Below are positions 17,938 through 26,336 of a DNA stretch of 64,000 nucleotides, piece by piece; the first letter of the stretch is position 1; every line of letters begins with the position of its first letter. Position numbers and translations under genes: made by a program. Source of the stretch: an uncultured Latescibacterota bacterium (GTDB taxonomy: Bacteria > Latescibacterota > UBA2968 > UBA8231); assembly GCA_958295495.1 (NCBI GenBank), contig OY282352.1, positions 1,426,001 through 1,490,000 on the forward strand, in the 5' to 3' direction. The notes beneath the pieces were generated by a model. The model saw only the letters and a program-made list of their open reading frames with translations. It was not told the DNA's origin and made no database searches.

Positions 17938-19575
17938 TCAGGTGCCTTGGACCAGCGAATCCGGCAGGGCGGCCTCGAGGGCACGCGCGTCGATCTCGAC
18001 CCGGCTCTGGTAGCGCTGGCGCAGGTCTTTGATGAAGCTGGTGAAGGCCGCGTTTTCCCGCTCGCGGCGCAACAGCGCACGGGCGCGGCGCTGAACCTGC
18101 TCGTACGGCTCGACCCGGCCGGGATTGCGTCCTTGGACGCGGAAAATGGAGAACCCGTCGCGGACCCGCATCGGCCCGACGAGCTGCCCGGGTTCCGCCG
18201 CATAGATGGCCGGGACTAAGTGCGGATAGAGCTTCTCGTCGCGCGGGTGGAAGTGGAAACGCGCTTGCGCTTGGACGGCTTGGGCGCGCACGCTGCGGTC
18301 GGCGAGATCGGCAAAACTCGCGCCAGCCGCGAGCTGATCGCTGAGCTGCTGGGCCGCGGCCGGGCTAGACGCGAGCAGCTCTTCGACCTCGACGGACTCT
18401 TCGTGGTAAAACATGTCGGGGTGGCTATCGTAGTATTCCCATATTTCGGCGTCGGAGAGCATTTCGACGGCCGCGAAGCGGTTGCGCACGGCATTGAGTA
18501 GTGCGTCTTGGTAGGCCCGCGTGGCCAGCCGTTGGATGTCCGGGTCGTCGTACAGGCCCTGTTCGCGGGCGGCGCGGCGCTGGAGGAGGGGCCGCAGCAC
18601 CAGCCTGTCTAGCGCGGTGCGCGCACGGGTGCTGTCCTTGAGGCTGCGCTGGGCATTGAGCCGCCGCAGGGCTTTGTACGCGGCCGCGACCGTGGCTCGA
18701 CCTTCGGCAAAGGTGTAGAGCGGTGCGACGCACGTATCGAGCAGGCTCGTGTCTTCGCGCTGGGCCGCACTGAGCATGAGTTGCAGTCCGTCGCGGTCGA
18801 GAGCCGCACCGGCCGCCCCGCGGAGCAATTCAAAATGCTCGGCCTCAACTTGGGCTAGACGCTCGTTGAATAGCTGCTCCTCAATGAGGGGCCGGTAGCG
18901 CTCGTAGGGCGCGTCGCGGTCCTCGCTGAAGCGGACGACGTGCCAACTGCGGCCGGCGCTCAGCGGGGCGGATATTTCCCCCAAGGGCAGCGTATTAAAG
19001 ACCTCGGCCGGGATGTGCAGACCGGGCGCGGCCTCGCGGCCAATAAAGCCCAATTCGCCGCCCTGTTCAGCCGAGCGCTTGTCGAGCGAATGCGCCCGGG
19101 CCACCTCGGCAAAGGGCTGGCCGGCGTCTAGCGCGGCTATGGCCCCTTCGATTTCAGCGCGAGTTTTTACCAAGATCGCGTTGAGCTTGCGCTCGCGGTG
19201 GTAGCCCTCTCCGGCAAAGACGCGCCGCACCTCCTCTTCGGGCACTTGCACCTGAGCGGTTATGTTGCGCGCCCGATAGAGGGCGATGACCCGCGCATCC
19301 ACGGCCTCATCCACGGCGTGCTTTACCGAGCGCAGCGTGTCCAGCCCGTGGGCAACGGCCTCTTTGAGGATTAGTTGGCGGTCGATGAGCGATTGCACGT
19401 ATTGACGCCGGGCCGCGTCGCCGCCGGCGGGATGGCGCAAACCTGTGGGCATCTTTTCGACAAAAGACCGCAGGCTCTCCGCCGCGATGGGCACTTGATC
19501 GACCCGCGCCACTGGCCGCTCGCCTTCTTGGGTACACCCCCACAAAGCCAACACCAGCAAAATTCCCATATACAT
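17938..19575 (-). CDS. PPIC-type peptidyl-prolyl isomerase lipoprotein (SurA/PrsA-like)
   Basis: 545 residues. Lipoprotein leader MYMGILLVLALWGC (Cys 14). SurA-like N-terminal helices (RQYVQSLIDRQLILKEAVAHGL) precede a first parvulin domain (about 135-230; AHSLDKRSAEQGGELGFIGR, VVRFSEDR). A second degenerate parvulin domain lies near 400-510 (SVRAQAVQAQARFHFHPRDE, GPMRVRDGFSIFRVQG). Role: folding of exported or outer-membrane proteins in the periplasm. ATG 19575 is preceded by AGGAGAG. First gene of the envelope cluster, so it may serve the large exported proteins encoded downstream. Confidence 0.8.
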   Translation of the reverse strand: MYMGILLVLALWGCTQEGERPVARVDQVPIAAESLRSFVEKMPTGLRHPAGGDAARRQYVQSLIDRQLILKEAVAHGLDTLRSVKHAVDEAVDARVIALYRARNITAQVQVPEEEVRRVFAGEGYHRERKLNAILVKTRAEIEGAIAALDAGQPFAEVARAHSLDKRSAEQGGELGFIGREAAPGLHIPAEVFNTLPLGEISAPLSAGRSWHVVRFSEDRDAPYERYRPLIEEQLFNERLAQVEAEHFELLRGAAGAALDRDGLQLMLSAAQREDTSLLDTCVAPLYTFAEGRATVAAAYKALRRLNAQRSLKDSTRARTALDRLVLRPLLQRRAAREQGLYDDPDIQRLATRAYQDALLNAVRNRFAAVEMLSDAEIWEYYDSHPDMFYHEESVEVEELLASSPAAAQQLSDQLAAGASFADLADRSVRAQAVQAQARFHFHPRDEKLYPHLVPAIYAAEPGQLVGPMRVRDGFSIFRVQGRNPGRVEPYEQVQRRARALLRRERENAAFTSFIKDLRQRYQSRVEIDARALEAALPDSLVQGT

Positions 19576-19733
19576 TGGTATCTCTCCTAATTTCTTTAGG
19601 CGACTCCAGTTTCGTCCGATTTTATTGGCAGGTCAATGTTTGGGCTTCTACAAGGGACGCCCCTACGGCCTTGTCATGGAGCGCAGTGGAGTTGAAGCAT
19701 TCCATACAAGGGGATCGTACGCACCATCCGTTC

Positions 19734-21701
19734 CTAATACACCGGCGTCCGATTCCCCACCATGCCGGTAAAGCCATCCACCACCAGCCACAGGCCGGCG
19801 GCGACGAACTGGCCGAGCACGATCCCAATGAAGAAAGGGCGGGTCAGGAAGTAGGTGCGGGGGCCGCCGTATTTGAGGACGATGATCTTGATGAGCCAAG
19901 CCAAAAAGATCGAAAACCATATACTGTTCATCACCCAGCCGGTGCTCACCGCAAAGCCGAGCGGGTGAAAGGGCCACCAGACGAAAAAGTGGCGAGCGGC
20001 CATCAAGCCGCCCATGATTAAGGCACCAAACCCGGTCCACAACCACCCGGCCAAGCTCGGCCCGGTGGGATTGGCCAGCTTTTGCGCGGCAAAGTCCGAG
20101 GGATAGGTGGCAAATCCAGTAAAGTACTGGGGATGCAGGTTGACCGCGCCGTCGCGGTAGGCCAAGTGGAGCATGAACCAGCAGGCAGCCACTAGACTGA
20201 TGAGCATGGCGGCGACAATAGCCCAAAAGAGGAACCGGCGGCGGCTCTTGAGTTCGCTGCCGAGGCGCAGGCCGTTGGCCAATGGCGCGGTCATAAAGAC
20301 CAATAGATCCCCGGCCCATGCAAAGGTGTAGCCGGCCGCGACCATGCCCGCAGCACCCAGCGCCGGCACTCCGACCCCGGAGACCACAAAACCGGCCGGC
20401 ACCATTTCCGGGGTTACTGTGGGCATACCGGTCTCGGCGATGACGCGGGCCAAGCCGATGAAAATGACCAGCGACGAAAACAAGAAGAAGGGCACGATCC
20501 ACGCCGGAATCCCCGTCTTCCACAGCCAGTATCCCATGAGGCTAATACCGCCGACCAAGAGATAGACCGAGACTCGGTAGGAGAGAATTTCCTCAGAGTC
20601 GTCAATTCGCTCGTCGCCCCACAGCGCCTTGCGGAAGACATTTTTCAGGTGGGGTCGGGCCGTCCACAAGCCATAGCAGACCAAGACGATCAGTGCCCCC
20701 ATCATCTGGTGCCCCATAATCGCCCCGACCGGTCCCGACCCGGTCCAAGGCCCCAATTCCTCCGGGCTGAAGATGCCAACGTAGCTAAAGAGGCTTTCCT
20801 GCACCACGTGGAGCAAGTAGAAAAACCACAGGCTGAAGGCGATGTTGGTGTTGTGGAAGTACGCAAAGCCAAACATCAGAAAGTTGATGCGGATATTGAG
20901 AGTGGCAGTGCGGTTGAATAGTTCGATACTGGTCTGGGGGGCGATAGGGGCGATGAAGTTGAAGTACTGGTGCAGGGCATTGACGCTGTTGATGGAGAAG
21001 GTCAGCAGCAGGCCGCACCAGAAGATGGGATTGCGGAACAAGGGCTTGAGGAGGCGCGACTCGCCAGCGGCCCCGTCTGCGACCATGGCTAGGGGAACTT
21101 GGGCGAGGGGAAAGACCAAGCGCTCGTTTTCGACCCATTGGCGGCGCAGGATGGATATGGCGGCAATGATCGCCGCATAGAATCCGGCGTAGAATACCAA
21201 CCAGCGCACGAGCGGTGGATACCAGACCCGCCAAGGGATGGCCGAAGAGCCAACCGTGCCCTCGTAAAACGCCTTGACGGCTAGCGGGTCGTACACCACC
21301 ATCCAATCCGAGAGGAAGGGATGGACCAACTCCGCCCACTGGTTTTCTGGAGTGGCGTAGTAGAAGGCGCCGGTGATCATCGGCAGCAGCATCCCCACCA
21401 CCCCGCGCGTGGGAATGGCCGTGGCCACCGCCATCATCACAAAGATGGTGACCAGCTCGCCGCGGCTGAAAGCATAGGTGCGCTTGCATGCCCCCAGTGC
21501 TACCTGCACCGTCAGCAGCAGGACGAATAGCAGGAAAAAGGCCGCCGGCGTGGCCGAACTCAGCCCAAGGCGCGAGCCTTGCACGACCATGCTGCCGTAG
21601 GGAATGCCGACGGCAATGATTAGGCTCAGCGCGGCACCGACGAGGATGCTCCGGCCCGTAATGGCGGCCGGCGCCTTGTCAGAGGAGTCGATTTCAGCCA
21701 T
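19734..21701 (-). CDS. DUF6785-type polytopic membrane protein
   Basis: 655 residues with about 14 hydrophobic segments, from SILVGAALSLIIAVGIPYGS to the C-terminal FFIGIVLGQFVAAGLW. It carries the family phrases GELVTIFVMMAVATAIP, NERLVFPLAQVPLAM and IGLARVIAETGMPTVTPE. This family, common in Poribacteria, Planctomycetes and Latescibacteria, resembles oligopeptide/OPT-like transporters, but its substrate is not established. Divergent from the SGNH hydrolase gene with only about 20 bases between the starts. Confidence 0.75.
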   Translation of the reverse strand: MAEIDSSDKAPAAITGRSILVGAALSLIIAVGIPYGSMVVQGSRLGLSSATPAAFFLLFVLLLTVQVALGACKRTYAFSRGELVTIFVMMAVATAIPTRGVVGMLLPMITGAFYYATPENQWAELVHPFLSDWMVVYDPLAVKAFYEGTVGSSAIPWRVWYPPLVRWLVFYAGFYAAIIAAISILRRQWVENERLVFPLAQVPLAMVADGAAGESRLLKPLFRNPIFWCGLLLTFSINSVNALHQYFNFIAPIAPQTSIELFNRTATLNIRINFLMFGFAYFHNTNIAFSLWFFYLLHVVQESLFSYVGIFSPEELGPWTGSGPVGAIMGHQMMGALIVLVCYGLWTARPHLKNVFRKALWGDERIDDSEEILSYRVSVYLLVGGISLMGYWLWKTGIPAWIVPFFLFSSLVIFIGLARVIAETGMPTVTPEMVPAGFVVSGVGVPALGAAGMVAAGYTFAWAGDLLVFMTAPLANGLRLGSELKSRRRFLFWAIVAAMLISLVAACWFMLHLAYRDGAVNLHPQYFTGFATYPSDFAAQKLANPTGPSLAGWLWTGFGALIMGGLMAARHFFVWWPFHPLGFAVSTGWVMNSIWFSIFLAWLIKIIVLKYGGPRTYFLTRPFFIGIVLGQFVAAGLWLVVDGFTGMVGNRTPVY

Positions 21702-21722
21702 GTCTTTTACGAATAATTATTG

Positions 21723-23252
21723 ATGAACGCGCAAAACAAAGCAAAAACCGCAAATAGGGCAAAGGGACGGGCCGGCGCCTTGGCGATTGGTTTGTCGTGC
21801 GTCGCGCTCTTTGAGGCGGCCTTGTGGCTGGTGGGCGTCGGCCCAGACGACGCTCTTTTTGCAGCCACTGGCTCGTCCTACCGCATCAACCCGCAGGCGG
21901 CGCGGCGCTTCTTCCCGCGCCAGTACGTGCGCTTGGCCCCTGGGCAGGATCGCTTTGCCCGCGACAAAGACGCCCGTGCGTTTCGCGTGTTCGCGCTGGG
22001 GGCTTCGACCCTGCTCGGCTTCCCCAACCCGGCCTATACCTCGTTCCCCAACTTCTTGCAACAGATGCTCGCCGATGCGTATCCAGCGCGCCAGGTCGAG
22101 GTCGTCAACTGCGGCGTCACCGCGATCAATTCCTTTGTCTTGCGCGAATTCGTCGCGGAGGTGGCCGAGCACGAGCCGGATCTGGTCGTGATCTACGCCG
22201 GCCACAACGAGTTCGTGGGGCCGTACGGAGCCGCGACCCCGTTTGCGCGCTTGAGCGGCCACTGGTCCTTCATACAGTTGCAGATGTTCTTGCAGCGGAC
22301 CAAGACCTACTACTTGCTCGAAAGCCTGCTGCACTCGCTGCGCCCGGCCGCACCCGCCGAGTCCTTTGGCGTCCACTTGGTGCAGCGCGAGATCTACTTG
22401 GGGGACGAAGCGCACCGGCAGACCGAGGCCCATTACCAGCGCAACATGGCCGAGATAGTCGAGGTGCTGCGCGAGCGCGAGGTGCCGGTTGCGCTCTGTA
22501 CGCTGGTTTCCAATTTGGCCGGATTTTATCCCCTGCGCTCGCAGGGACCGGTCCCGCCGGCGGGTGCCGTCCTCGCGGATTATCCGCAGCACGCGGCTCT
22601 GCACTTTGCCGCCGGCTTGGCCCACCAAGCGGCCGGGGATTCCGCGCAGGCGCTAGCCGCGTTGGTGCGCGCCCGCGATTTAGACGGCATTCACCTGCGG
22701 GCCTGCTCGCCCTTCAACCGCGCCATTCGCGCCTTGGCCGCTGAATCTGGGGCGATCTTGATCGACGTGGAGCAGGCATTTGCCACCCATGCTCCGGCCG
22801 GGTTGGTCGGCGACGCGCTCATCACCGAGTATTTGCACCCCACGGTCTGGGGCCACTACCTGATCGCGCAGACCATAATGACGGCCCTCTTTGCTCGGGA
22901 GGATGTGCTGGGTTTGACAGGGGGCCGTGCGGAGGCTTTGGACGATTTTGCCGGGTATTGCCGTGGCTTGGGCTACGGAGTCCGCGAGCGCGTGCTAGCG
23001 CGCAACGACCTAATCCTGCTGCTGAAGAACATGCCGTACGCCGAGCGGCCGCCGATCTTAGAGCGGCGACTCGCGCACTTAGTCGGCGAGCAGCTAGCCG
23101 ACCTGCCCAAGCTGAGTTACGCGCGGATTGCGGATTTTGCCCGTCGCGGCGGCGTTAATTTCCTAGCGGCCATCATCGCCGACCTCGCCGACCCACAGCC
23201 GCTAACTGACGCGCTGGACGAGCTCGTGGGGCCGTTGGGGTTAGGGCCCTAG
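21723..23252 (+). CDS. SGNH/GDSL-type hydrolase, membrane-anchored
   Basis: 509 residues from ATG 21723; a TTG codon directly before it is also in frame. An N-terminal membrane anchor (ALAIGLSCVALFEAALWLVG) is followed by an SGNH fold: block I FALGASTLLGFP (Ser 95), block III YAGHNEFVGP (Asn 162) and block V EYLHPTVWGHY (His 372, with Glu rather than the usual Asp three residues before). A partial TPR-like helix pair (HFAAGLAHQAAGDSAQALAA) sits between blocks III and V. Likely a periplasmic esterase or O-acyl hydrolase acting on glycans; substrate unknown. Confidence 0.75.
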   Translation: MNAQNKAKTANRAKGRAGALAIGLSCVALFEAALWLVGVGPDDALFAATGSSYRINPQAARRFFPRQYVRLAPGQDRFARDKDARAFRVFALGASTLLGFPNPAYTSFPNFLQQMLADAYPARQVEVVNCGVTAINSFVLREFVAEVAEHEPDLVVIYAGHNEFVGPYGAATPFARLSGHWSFIQLQMFLQRTKTYYLLESLLHSLRPAAPAESFGVHLVQREIYLGDEAHRQTEAHYQRNMAEIVEVLREREVPVALCTLVSNLAGFYPLRSQGPVPPAGAVLADYPQHAALHFAAGLAHQAAGDSAQALAALVRARDLDGIHLRACSPFNRAIRALAAESGAILIDVEQAFATHAPAGLVGDALITEYLHPTVWGHYLIAQTIMTALFAREDVLGLTGGRAEALDDFAGYCRGLGYGVRERVLARNDLILLLKNMPYAERPPILERRLAHLVGEQLADLPKLSYARIADFARRGGVNFLAAIIADLADPQPLTDALDELVGPLGLGP

Positions 23253-23293
23253 CCGAGCAGGGCTTCCCCGTAGGCGAATAGCAGCGGTGTGCC
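23249..23293 (-). pseudogene. Tail remnant of a D-cysteine desulfhydrase-like gene
   Basis: On the minus strand these 15 codons read GTPLLFAYGEALLG then stop; the intact gene at 26337 ends HTGGTPLLFAYGEELVG. Bases also align (about 24 of 30 identical in the core). Only the tail survives, next to the SGNH stop, at the edge of the accessory insert. Confidence 0.5.
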
Positions 23294-23351
23294 ATAGGAT
23301 AGACCTTGAGATTAAGGGCAAACGCGATTGACGCACTCTCTCCAGCCTCAC

Positions 23352-23379
23352 TTGACAACGAACAACACAACGATAAGAT
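23352..23379 (+). promoter_or_regulatory. Sigma70-like promoter of the DUF6932/XRE pair
   Basis: TTGACA (23352-23357), 16-base spacer, TAAGAT (23374-23379). The ATG at 23386 is only six bases after the -10 box, so the transcript would be leaderless or nearly so. Confidence 0.55.
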
Positions 23380-23385
23380 TGTGTT

Positions 23386-23826
23386 ATGATCCCGCCGTTC
23401 GAGCCAACCGGAATCCTTCCACCCGGGGTACATTGGGCCAGTTGGGACGAGGTGACCAGTAGATTCGGGGGTAATCCTTGGAGACAACGCCTCATTACTG
23501 GTCTCAGAGCGGCATTGCAAAATCTAAAGAGCGCAGGTTGTAGGACCGTCTATCTCGACGGTAGCTTCGTGACAGACAAGCACAGGCCAAACGACTACGA
23601 CGCTTGCTGGGAAGAAACGGGCGTCGATCCGACGGCTCTCGATCCCGTCCTTTTGACATTCGATCCCGGCAGAGCCACGCAGAAAGCCAAGTACATGGGG
23701 GAGTTATTTCCCGCATCCATTATTGCTGACTCAGACGGGTTGTCGTTTTGCGAATTCTTCCAAATAGACAAGCACACTGGCAGACCTAAGGGGATTATTG
23801 CCATAGACTTGGGAGGCTTTCAATGA
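23386..23826 (+). CDS. DUF6932-like protein (putative toxin-antitoxin partner)
   Basis: 146 residues. Recognisable phrases are MIPPFEPTGILPPGVHWASW, GCRTVYLDGSFVTDK and the acidic NDYDACW; the GSF ... DYD spacing recalls nucleotidyltransferase folds. Proteins of this kind are regularly encoded directly before an XRE regulator, as here (ATGA overlap at 23823-23826). Biochemical activity is not established. Probable role, by context: one half of a toxin-antitoxin-like module. Confidence 0.6.
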   Translation: MIPPFEPTGILPPGVHWASWDEVTSRFGGNPWRQRLITGLRAALQNLKSAGCRTVYLDGSFVTDKHRPNDYDACWEETGVDPTALDPVLLTFDPGRATQKAKYMGELFPASIIADSDGLSFCEFFQIDKHTGRPKGIIAIDLGGFQ

Positions 23827-24233
23827 TCAAGAACGAAAGGCAATATCGGCTCACCAAAGCGCAAGTAAACCGATTCTCGCAGACCTTGCAAAATCTCGGC
23901 AAAACCGATGGAGTACATCCGCTTATTGTCAAGGCGCAGCGCGAGGCCCTGAGCAGCCAGATCGCCGACCTGAAAGAGGAGTTGCGCGAATATGAAGCTT
24001 TAAAGGCCGGCCTATTTCAACTCGATCAACTCAAGACCGTCGCCGAGCTGCCGACCCTTCTAATCAAAGCGCGGATTGCCCAAGGACTGAGCCAAAAAGA
24101 ACTGGCTGAACGCCTCGGGCTGAAGGAACAACAGATACAGCGGTACGAGGCCACGGACTATGCCTCGGCCCGGCTCGCTCGAATCAAAGAAGTCGTCGGG
24201 GCCTTGGGTGTTGAGGAACACTCTGGGATATAA
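23823..24233 (+). CDS. XRE-family transcriptional regulator (antitoxin-like)
   Basis: 136 residues. The N-terminal half is a coiled coil (AQREALSSQIADLKEELREY). The C-terminal half is a Cro/C1-type HTH (about 80-130: KARIAQGLSQKELAERLGLK, QQIQRYEATDY). Overlaps the DUF6932 gene by four bases and ends 36 bases from the convergent gene at 24269. Likely represses its own operon and neutralises its partner (inference). Confidence 0.75.
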   Translation: MIKNERQYRLTKAQVNRFSQTLQNLGKTDGVHPLIVKAQREALSSQIADLKEELREYEALKAGLFQLDQLKTVAELPTLLIKARIAQGLSQKELAERLGLKEQQIQRYEATDYASARLARIKEVVGALGVEEHSGI

Positions 24234-24268
24234 AGAGGAAAGAGATATGGCCAATGAAGGACGTTTGG

Positions 24269-25048
24269 TTAGTACCCTTCCGTAAAGTTTATATTCCATT
24301 CTCCATCGGCTACTATATCAAAGAAGTACTCCTTGCCGGGTTTGATTTCGGTCTGATGTTCCTCGACATGGAACTGGCCTTCCTCTTCATACAGAGTGCA
24401 TTGGTGGGTTCCATCGGCACTGTAGGCGACGGCGTAAAACCAGCCACGACCTTTGTGGCGGATGTTGGCAAGCACTGGTCTGGAACCGGATTCAAAGGGA
24501 CCTGAGACGTAGCCTCCAGCCTCGCCTTCTTGGTCGAGACTGTCATCCTCGTTCACCAAGGGACCGAACGACTGTCCCATATCTGGCTGGATAAATCTGA
24601 AAGTCCATCTATCCCTAGACGTTACTTTTATGTGGTATTTGCCCGGTCGAAGAACGTTTTCGTCGTTTTCATTGACTTGTGCGAGTACAAATGTGCTAAT
24701 TTTTCCATTGCAATCGACAGGTGTCCACACGATAGGCTGGCTTTCAGGGTCATCAGATGCGGCGGCGGCTCCTATCAATGCTCCAGCTATTCTACCTACA
24801 ACAGATTTACCTACAACAGGTAGTATAATATTACCTATGGCGGCTCCAGCGGCTCCACCGCCAACTGAAGACTCCATGGTGTTATCCTCTCCATAGATAA
24901 AATCTAGTCTGAAATTGCCATTGCCGTGATGTTCTATTTCTGCAATTACGACCCCTTGGGTCAGAGTGAACTCCTGGCTGACTTGAACTATTCCTTCGCC
25001 GTTCCAGTTTCCTTGATCGCCTTGCAAGTTGAACGGGTATTCACTCAT
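24269..25048 (-). CDS. Unrecognised protein with duplicated beta-domain and glycine-zipper segment
   Basis: 259 residues from ATG 25048, preceded by AAGGAG. Two similar halves: residues about 20-50 contain GVVIAEIEHHGNGNFRLDF and residues about 180-215 contain RPVLANIRHKGRGWFYAVAY, an internal duplication. Between them lies a hydrophobic glycine-rich run (GGGAAGAAIGNIILP, then RIAGALIGAAAA) of the glycine-zipper type that inserts into or spans membranes. No signal peptide. The ending EYFFDIVADGEWNINFTEGY also echoes the first half. Base composition is lower in GC than flanking metabolic genes. Paired with the zinc-ribbon gene upstream. Function unknown; a membrane-acting effector is one possibility (inference). 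Confidence 0.6.
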   Translation of the reverse strand: MSEYPFNLQGDQGNWNGEGIVQVSQEFTLTQGVVIAEIEHHGNGNFRLDFIYGEDNTMESSVGGGAAGAAIGNIILPVVGKSVVGRIAGALIGAAAASDDPESQPIVWTPVDCNGKISTFVLAQVNENDENVLRPGKYHIKVTSRDRWTFRFIQPDMGQSFGPLVNEDDSLDQEGEAGGYVSGPFESGSRPVLANIRHKGRGWFYAVAYSADGTHQCTLYEEEGQFHVEEHQTEIKPGKEYFFDIVADGEWNINFTEGY

Positions 25049-25077
25049 TGTGTATTCTCCTTGATTTGTTTGGGGGA

Positions 25078-26257
25078 TTAGGCTACTGAAATTCGGTTTG
25101 CTTCCCACCGCATCAGTGCCGATTTGCCAGTTTCGTAGGCGAATCTAGTGTGGCAGCGTGGGCTACAAAAATAGGTACCCACCAAGTTGAGTGGATGGGG
25201 TAGGTCGTATGTACTTGCTTCGCTTGCTTCCAAAATGCGTTTGAGTGCATTGAAGCCGTATAGAGCGATTCCTACGGGCATCAAAATTGGGGCGAGAGTG
25301 GCAATAAGGGGGCCGGCTCCCAAACCGATTGCAATGGTCACGCCGACGCCGACTATTGCAGCAGAGCCTGCATGTATGGCTATGGACTTCGCAGCATCCT
25401 TGACGGCTTGTTCCCCGGTCTTATGGCCTTTCTGATAGTGAATATAGTTCTCTATGCTGGCGACAGGGGCTTCCAGCAGTCCGGCTAATAGTCCTGATGT
25501 CGCGGCTGCCGTGGCACATTCTCGCATCACGATTGTCGATGTGTCGAAGGCATTGGTAGCTTGGGCTGTGAACTGCTCCCAGCCAGTCATGTCAGCACTG
25601 CCGCGGGCACGGTTGATGCTGGAATTTTCCCAGAGGATGTTGCCGGTTTCTGTGGCCAGGTGGGGAGCGTTTTCCACGGAGTGGATATGGCTGGCGTCCT
25701 TATTTTGCAGAAACTGACTCACGGAACCTTCGCCGTAGTTGCGGACAAACGAGGGCACCGATTCCTGATATAGAGCCTGCGCTTCGGCGGCAGACCTAGT
25801 TCCATGTTCCGGGCGTAGGCCAGCGTCCATAAACTTCCGCTGCAGGTTGTCGGTGAGGTTGGAGAAGGAGCCATCAGGTATGCCGCGTATGACAGTGCCG
25901 GTTTGGGCGGCAGTAGCCAGCCCGGCAACTGCGGCTCTCCTCAGTCTGGTTCGGCCAATCGTAGTAGATTTCCACGCCGGCCTTTTCGCCCGCTCCAATC
26001 CGCCGCCCACAACGGGCGCAGGGTAGGCTGCGCGGCGTGTTGCCGATGTTTCTGCCGGAATCGAGATGGCGGACGTAGCAGGCGTGTTTACCGTGCCGCC
26101 AGCATTCGGGGCAGCCGATGCAATAGTTTTTGAAGTCGCTGCGGCTGACGCCGGCTGGAGTTTCCTCGGGCAGCTCGGACAGGCACAGCCGCCCCGGTTG
26201 AATGGTGTGTCGGCATTCTGAACAGCGCAGGCCGGGTTCGGCAATCATGGGCCACAT
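25078..26257 (-). pseudogene. Zinc-ribbon membrane protein, split by an apparent frameshift
   Basis: From ATG 26257 (GAGGAAC before it) the first frame gives a cysteine-rich N terminus (LRCSECRHTI, YCIGCPECW, LPCARCGRRIG: three or four zinc knuckles) and then stops at 25874. Sense appears to pass to another frame near 25,930-25,960 (from WPNQTEE to RAAVAGLATAAQTG), which continues to 25078 with a helical region, a hydrophobic stretch (AAIVGVGVTIAIGLGAGPLI) and a C-terminal CSPRCHTRF knuckle. The earlier part of the second frame is compositionally unlike protein. Total length would be about 390 residues. Either a decayed gene, a sequencing error or recoding. No family recognised. Confidence 0.55.
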
Positions 26258-26292
26258 GAAGTTCCTCTTTGCAGATGAGTTGGTTTCGCGCT

Positions 26293-26321
26293 ATTAAAAA
26301 AAATCTGCCTATGTTCGTCAA
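26293..26321 (-). promoter_or_regulatory. Sigma70-like promoter of the zinc-ribbon/beta-domain module
   Basis: On the minus strand TTGACG (26316-26321), 17-base spacer, TTTAAT (26293-26298), about 36 bases before the ATG at 26257. Confidence 0.45.
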
Positions 26322-26336
26322 ACATCTAAATCAGAT

